Part shown: positions 60,621 to 64,000 of the stretch, piece by piece
Layout: each line of letters opens with the position of its first letter
How positions within the stretch are numbered: the stretch's first letter is position 1
NCBI RefSeq assembly: GCF_000299415.1
Contig: NZ_AMPG01000002.1
Location: 62,001-126,000 of the forward strand
Length of the DNA: 64,000 nt
Direction: 5' to 3'
Source of the DNA: Candidatus Microthrix parvicella Bio17-1
GTDB lineage: Bacteria > Actinomycetota > Acidimicrobiia > Acidimicrobiales > Microtrichaceae
Program-made: the position numbers and the translations under genes
The notes under the pieces: model-generated
What the model saw: only the letters and a program-made list of their open reading frames with translations
The model's database searches: none
What the model was told of the DNA's origin: nothing

Positions 60621-61592
60621 ATGCACTCCTCCGTTCGACGCATCATCATTTCAGCGACAGCAGCGCTGTGCCTGATGGCCGCCGCCGCGTGCGCGGCCGC
60701 TCCCCCATCCGCCGTCGCCAAAGCCTCCAACACCGTCAAGGTGGCATGTGGGCTGGGCAGCAAGAACGTGCCGGTCGACTGGTACTTTCCCACCGGCACC
60801 CCCAAAGGCCTGGTCTGGCTTCAGCACGGATTCACAGAATCCAAAGACGACTGGGCCGACTTTGGTCCCAAGGTGGCCGCCAACGGTTACCTGGCCATGG
60901 CCACCACCCTGCCCACCGCCGATGTCCAGGGTTGCACCGTGCAGAACATCGGGAACAACACCGCCTTCCTCAAGAATTTGGCGACATTGTTCGGCGGTCT
61001 TGGCAGTCCCTCCAGTGCCCTGGGCACGAGCCACGCCGATGCCGCGACGAAGGCCGGCCGAAGCGGGCAGGCACTGCCACAGAAGCTGGCCTTCACAGGT
61101 CATTCCGCCGGCGGCGAGGCCGTGCTGTATGTGGCCAACCAACTGCGCGGTTCGGACGCCTCCACCTTCGCCAAACTGAAGGGGGTCGTGCTGCAGGACC
61201 CGGTGAAGTCAATCGTCGGCAGCAACACCGACACCGCCGCCAAGGGCCTGAACAACACCTCCCTGCCCGTCTATGCGTTGGCCTCCCCCAAGTACAGCTG
61301 TAACTCCGATCAGAGCGGAACCCAGGCGGTGATCAAGGCCCTGACCAGCCGTAGCTTCCACGGTGCGCAGGTCACCTCCGGGGCCCACGGCGACATCTTC
61401 GGCCCCGCTCAGAATGCTCTGGGTGCGACCACCTGCGGCACGCCGCAAGCCAAGAACACGTCGGCCACGCAAACGCTGACGCTCGGCTGGTTCGGCGACC
61501 AGTTTGCCGGTACCAACAACACCACCTTCTACCCGGGTGGCTCCACCTATCAGGGCCTGGTGTCCGCCGGGACCATCACGACCCTGCCCTGA
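60621..61592 (+). CDS. Secreted alpha/beta hydrolase (chlorophyllase/lipase-like)
   Basis: A 323-residue exported hydrolase. Signal peptide RIIISATAALCLMAAAACAAAP, possibly with a lipobox-like AAAC. Oxyanion region LVWLQHGFTESKDDWADFG, nucleophile elbow FTGHSAGGEAVLYVANQL, and HGDIFGPAQ late in the chain with the probable histidine. Three or four Cys could form disulfides. Related to chlorophyllase- and PET-hydrolase-like families. ATG 60621 follows CGGGAG at 60608-60613. The 3' end overlaps the convergent methyltransferase by 17 bp. Confidence 0.78.
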   Translation: MHSSVRRIIISATAALCLMAAAACAAAPPSAVAKASNTVKVACGLGSKNVPVDWYFPTGTPKGLVWLQHGFTESKDDWADFGPKVAANGYLAMATTLPTADVQGCTVQNIGNNTAFLKNLATLFGGLGSPSSALGTSHADAATKAGRSGQALPQKLAFTGHSAGGEAVLYVANQLRGSDASTFAKLKGVVLQDPVKSIVGSNTDTAAKGLNNTSLPVYALASPKYSCNSDQSGTQAVIKALTSRSFHGAQVTSGAHGDIFGPAQNALGATTCGTPQAKNTSATQTLTLGWFGDQFAGTNNTTFYPGGSTYQGLVSAGTITTLP

Positions 61593-62361
61593 CGCCAACG
61601 ATCAGGCCGCGGCGGGCGGCGCCGAACTCAAACCCCTCCGGGTCGAAGGTGACGGTCAGCCCGACCGCCTCCATCGCGCCGACGTACACCGAGGTTGGGG
61701 CCATGAGCAGGCGGTGGTGTTCGGCGAATCGCCAGATTCCGTCGGCGTCGCCGACGAGGTGTTCGAAATGGATCGTCGCCCGGTCGCCGTCGATGCCGGA
61801 GTGCGCCATGCGCATCACCGTGGTGCCGTCGCTGGTCGCCGTGTCGTGGCCGATGTGGTCCACCACCCAGTCTTCCGCAGCGATCCAGGGTTCAACCACC
61901 AGCGCCCCACCGGGGCCCAGCAGGGCGGCCAGGTCGCCGAGTACCCGTTGGAGCGTTTCGACGTTGGCCGCGTAGGCGATCGAAGAGAACAGGCAGGTCA
62001 CCAGGTCGAACGGCGCCATCTTGGTGAGCGCACCGGGCAGGTCCTCGAACGAACCTGCCACCAGCGGCACGTCGCCACCGAGGCGTGCTCGGGCCATCTC
62101 GAGCATCGGCTCGCTGAGGTCGGTGCCGGCCACCCGATAGCCCAACCGGGCGAACTCGGCCAGGTGGGTCCCGGTGCCGCAGGCGACATCGAGCAGCGTC
62201 CTGGGGGCGTTGGGCGATGGCACGGCGCTGCCCGCCCTGGCCACCATGGTGCGCACCTGCCTGGCCTCGGCCGCGTAGTCCTTGCCCATGCCCGAGTAGT
62301 TCAGGTCGTAGATGCGGGCCAGCTTGGCGCCGTAGGAACCCTCGCCACCGGAAGTGCTCAT
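61576..62361 (-). CDS. Class I SAM-dependent methyltransferase
   Basis: A 261-residue methyltransferase. Motif I LLDVACGTGTHLAEFARLG, then VAGTDLSEPMLEMARARLGG, FDLVTCLFSSIAYAANVETL (motif II/post-I) and LLGPGGALVVEPW. The N-terminal YGAKLARIYDLNYSGMGKDY matches actinobacterial small-molecule methyltransferases such as those acting on dTDP-amino sugars. ATG 62361 overlaps the stop of the GNAT gene (ATGA), so the two form one operon. Confidence 0.83.
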   Translation of the reverse strand: MSTSGGEGSYGAKLARIYDLNYSGMGKDYAAEARQVRTMVARAGSAVPSPNAPRTLLDVACGTGTHLAEFARLGYRVAGTDLSEPMLEMARARLGGDVPLVAGSFEDLPGALTKMAPFDLVTCLFSSIAYAANVETLQRVLGDLAALLGPGGALVVEPWIAAEDWVVDHIGHDTATSDGTTVMRMAHSGIDGDRATIHFEHLVGDADGIWRFAEHHRLLMAPTSVYVGAMEAVGLTVTFDPEGFEFGAARRGLIVGVRAGS

Positions 62362-62873
62362 GGCGACGGCACCGGACGAGCGAGGTAGGCAACCTCGGCG
62401 GCGACGCCTGTTGCGGGGTCGATGCCGTACGGCTCCGCCCGGCCGACCTCCTCGAAACCCAACCTGGCGTGGAAGGCGAGCGACTCGTCGTTGCGGGGCC
62501 GGGTGTTCACCTCCAACACGAACCAATCGGCGGTGCCCACCGCACGGGCGGAAACCGCGTCGTACAGCGCCCGGGCCACGCCACGGCCTCGCGCCCGGGG
62601 CGCCACAACCACACGATCGAGGTAGACAAACCGGCTGTAGTGCCGGGACGTCCAGGCATAGTTGGCCGACCAGTAGTCGGCGTCCGGGCCAACGGTCCAG
62701 CAGAAGCCGTCGGGGTCGCCCTCGGCTCCCACGGCCAGCGCATCGCGCAACACCGGCCTGTATCGCTTCAGCGCAGCCTCATCCAGGGCGGTCACCCTGG
62801 GTACCTCGACGTTGTTGAGCGCCAGGAGCGATGCGTCGTCGGCGGTGGTCAGATCTCTGATGTCGGGGCTCAC
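62358..62873 (-). CDS. GNAT family N-acetyltransferase
   Basis: A 171-residue acetyltransferase. It begins SPDIRDLTTADDASLLALNN; acetyl-CoA motif VYLDRVVVAPRARGRGVARALYDAV and late ESLAFHARLGFEEVGR are clear. GTG 62873 has AGGAG 8 bp upstream. Coupled to the methyltransferase by 4 bp. The substrate is unknown; members of this group acetylate amines or antibiotics. Confidence 0.8.
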   Translation of the reverse strand: MSPDIRDLTTADDASLLALNNVEVPRVTALDEAALKRYRPVLRDALAVGAEGDPDGFCWTVGPDADYWSANYAWTSRHYSRFVYLDRVVVAPRARGRGVARALYDAVSARAVGTADWFVLEVNTRPRNDESLAFHARLGFEEVGRAEPYGIDPATGVAAEVAYLARPVPSP

Positions 62874-62920
62874 GCGGGGTCTCCTGGAGGAGGGTTGGGA
62901 TACGGGCGCAGTCGCTCGGC

Positions 62921-63604
62921 TCAGGTGTCGGTGGCCCAGGTGTTGCGATGCCACTGATCGCTCAATGGCGGACGGCCGGCTCGTGCTGATGTTGACGGCC
63001 GCCGACCGTCGGGGGCCGGGTGGCCCAGCGCCACCGTGCCCACGCCTCGCCACCCGGCCGGCACTCCCAACCGCTCGGCCACCTCCGGTTCATGGTGGAA
63101 CATCCCGAAGAACAGCGCGCCCAGGCCTTCGGCCTCGGCGGCCAGCAGCAGGTTTTGCACCACGGCACCCGCATCAACCCACCAGTAGGGCACCGGCCAG
63201 GACTCTTGGTTGTCGCCAAGGTGGGCGCGTGCCTTGTCATCACAGCCGTAGCGCTCAACCCACGCCTCCGGTCGCACCCACAACGTGACCAGCACCGGAG
63301 CATCGAGCAGACCCGGCCAGGCGAACGAAGCTCGACGCGACGGCGGAAGTGTGAGGTTCCAGTAGGCCTCCACCGGATCGGCGCGACGCGGGTCGGCGCG
63401 ACCGGCCCCCGCGCGGTCGTCGGAGAATCGTTCCAGGCTGACGAAGGCGACTCCCTGGGTGAAACCCGCCGACGGCGCACGCCGGGCCAGGTTGAGCAGT
63501 CGTTCCAACTGGTCGGGCTTCAGAGCCTCACCCGAGAAATCTCGACACATGCGTCGCCGACCCATCACGACCGCCAGCGAGCCGTCGGCCAGGTTGCCGG
63601 GCAT
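62921..63604 (-). CDS. Nitroreductase family protein
   Basis: FMN-dependent nitroreductase-fold protein of 227 residues. RRRMCRDFSGEALKPDQLER and LARRAPSAGFTQGVAFV form the FMN phosphate and ring sites; WVDAGAVVQNLLLAAEAEGLG is the typical central helix and VALGHPAPDGRRP closes the site. Reduces nitro compounds or quinones, or acts in F420-like or mycofactocin chemistry; not decided. Directly follows the partial gene at the window edge. Confidence 0.85.
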   Translation of the reverse strand: MPGNLADGSLAVVMGRRRMCRDFSGEALKPDQLERLLNLARRAPSAGFTQGVAFVSLERFSDDRAGAGRADPRRADPVEAYWNLTLPPSRRASFAWPGLLDAPVLVTLWVRPEAWVERYGCDDKARAHLGDNQESWPVPYWWVDAGAVVQNLLLAAEAEGLGALFFGMFHHEPEVAERLGVPAGWRGVGTVALGHPAPDGRRPSTSARAGRPPLSDQWHRNTWATDT

Positions 63605-63612
63605 CGGTGGCC

Positions 63613-64000
63613 TCAGTCCGGCTTGGTGTAGCCGCGCAGCTCTTCCTCCATCGCCCACCCGTAGGTGATGAGCGAGTCGCCATTGTCGACATCGAGATGG
63701 GCGAACATCTCGGCCACCTTGGGGTCGATGGTGGCCGAATCGAGTGGCTTGAAATCGAGACAGGGTGGGAACGAGCCATCACCCTCAACGGTAAAGGCCT
63801 TGGCGGCGTAGCGTGAGGCGCCAATGCTGAAACGCTTGGCCAGGCGTCGCCCCCACTGACGCTCCTCGCCCCCGGCCTCCACATCGGGGTGGGGCTGAAT
63901 GTCCTCCAGCCGCTCGAAACCGGCCATGGCCCCGGGGTTGACCATGCGGCACCCCAACAGCACGTCCTCGTCGGGGAAGGCCATCAGGGCCCGGTGGTAG
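63613..64000 (-). CDS. Unidentified protein, C-terminal part (5' end beyond window)
   Basis: The frame is open through the last base of the window, so the start is not seen; at least 128 residues are visible. The visible part reads MAFPDEDVLLGCRMVNPGAM near the edge, followed by GGEERQWGRRLAKRFSIGAS and KPLDSATIDPKVAEMFAHLD. No family recognised. Upstream of the nitroreductase on the same strand with an 8-bp gap, so probably in one operon. Confidence 0.55.
   Translation of the reverse strand, partial: YHRALMAFPDEDVLLGCRMVNPGAMAGFERLEDIQPHPDVEAGGEERQWGRRLAKRFSIGASRYAAKAFTVEGDGSFPPCLDFKPLDSATIDPKVAEMFAHLDVDNGDSLITYGWAMEEELRGYTKPD

Overview
The window looks like chromosomal DNA from a high-GC actinobacterium. 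Evidence: GC-rich codon use, a mycothiol synthase-like gene, several menaquinone genes, a Tat-type lipoprotein binding protein, many GTG starts, and abundant acyl-CoA dehydrogenase, CoA-transferase and MaoC genes. The mix would suit the class Acidimicrobiia (for example a Microthrix-like organism), but that placement is inference from gene content; no rRNA or marker phylogeny is available here.

Layout. 1-3744: end of a polyamine-type ABC importer (potA, potD, potB, potC). 3851-9639: two class III aminotransferases, alanine dehydrogenase, an Lrp/AsnC regulator and a DAO-family FAD oxidase, together an amine uptake and catabolism locus. 9669-11144: a fused HAD phosphatase/acyltransferase. 11145-23684: an accessory island. 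It holds a tRNA-like 3' fragment, an IS1380-family element (11615-13429, duplication CTAG), and an IS4-family element (13438-14899) inserted exactly at the IS1380 right edge. Next comes a three-gene minus-strand operon (22315 to 14993) matching the Shango anti-phage architecture: a TerB-N/TerB/TerB-C protein, a BREX-type (DUF2791) ATPase, and an Lhr-like helicase. The helicase is fused through a proline/G-tract linker to a DEDDh exonuclease, a helical domain, a BRCT domain and a zinc ribbon. About 1.3 kb of nearly gene-free DNA follows.

23685-25966: two tandem membrane-anchored matrixin-like metalloproteases. 26203-34552: housekeeping genes (LysR regulator, citrate synthase, purine nucleoside phosphorylase, quinone oxidoreductase, mshD-like, rlmN, nucleotidyltransferase, membrane protein, MaoC hydratase). 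34572-39698: secreted tripeptidyl-aminopeptidase-like hydrolase, acyl-CoA synthetase and a secreted sialidase. 39779-55293: menaquinone genes (menG, menF, menD, menH, menA, menE) interspersed with acyl-CoA metabolism genes (two CaiB/BaiF transferases, two acyl-CoA dehydrogenases, a pair of hotdog dehydratases). 55297-64000: a deoxynucleotidase-like HAD protein, a membrane protein, an atypical thiolase, a DUF255 thioredoxin-fold protein, a secreted alpha/beta hydrolase, a methyltransferase, a GNAT enzyme, a nitroreductase and one partial gene.

The most notable system is the Shango-like operon with its exonuclease-BRCT tail and slippage-prone 11-G tract. Other points of interest are the nested insertion sequences, a possible +1 frameshift in the IS4 transposase, a perfect 21-bp operator-like palindrome before an acyl-CoA dehydrogenase, and two look-alike minus-strand terminator elements.
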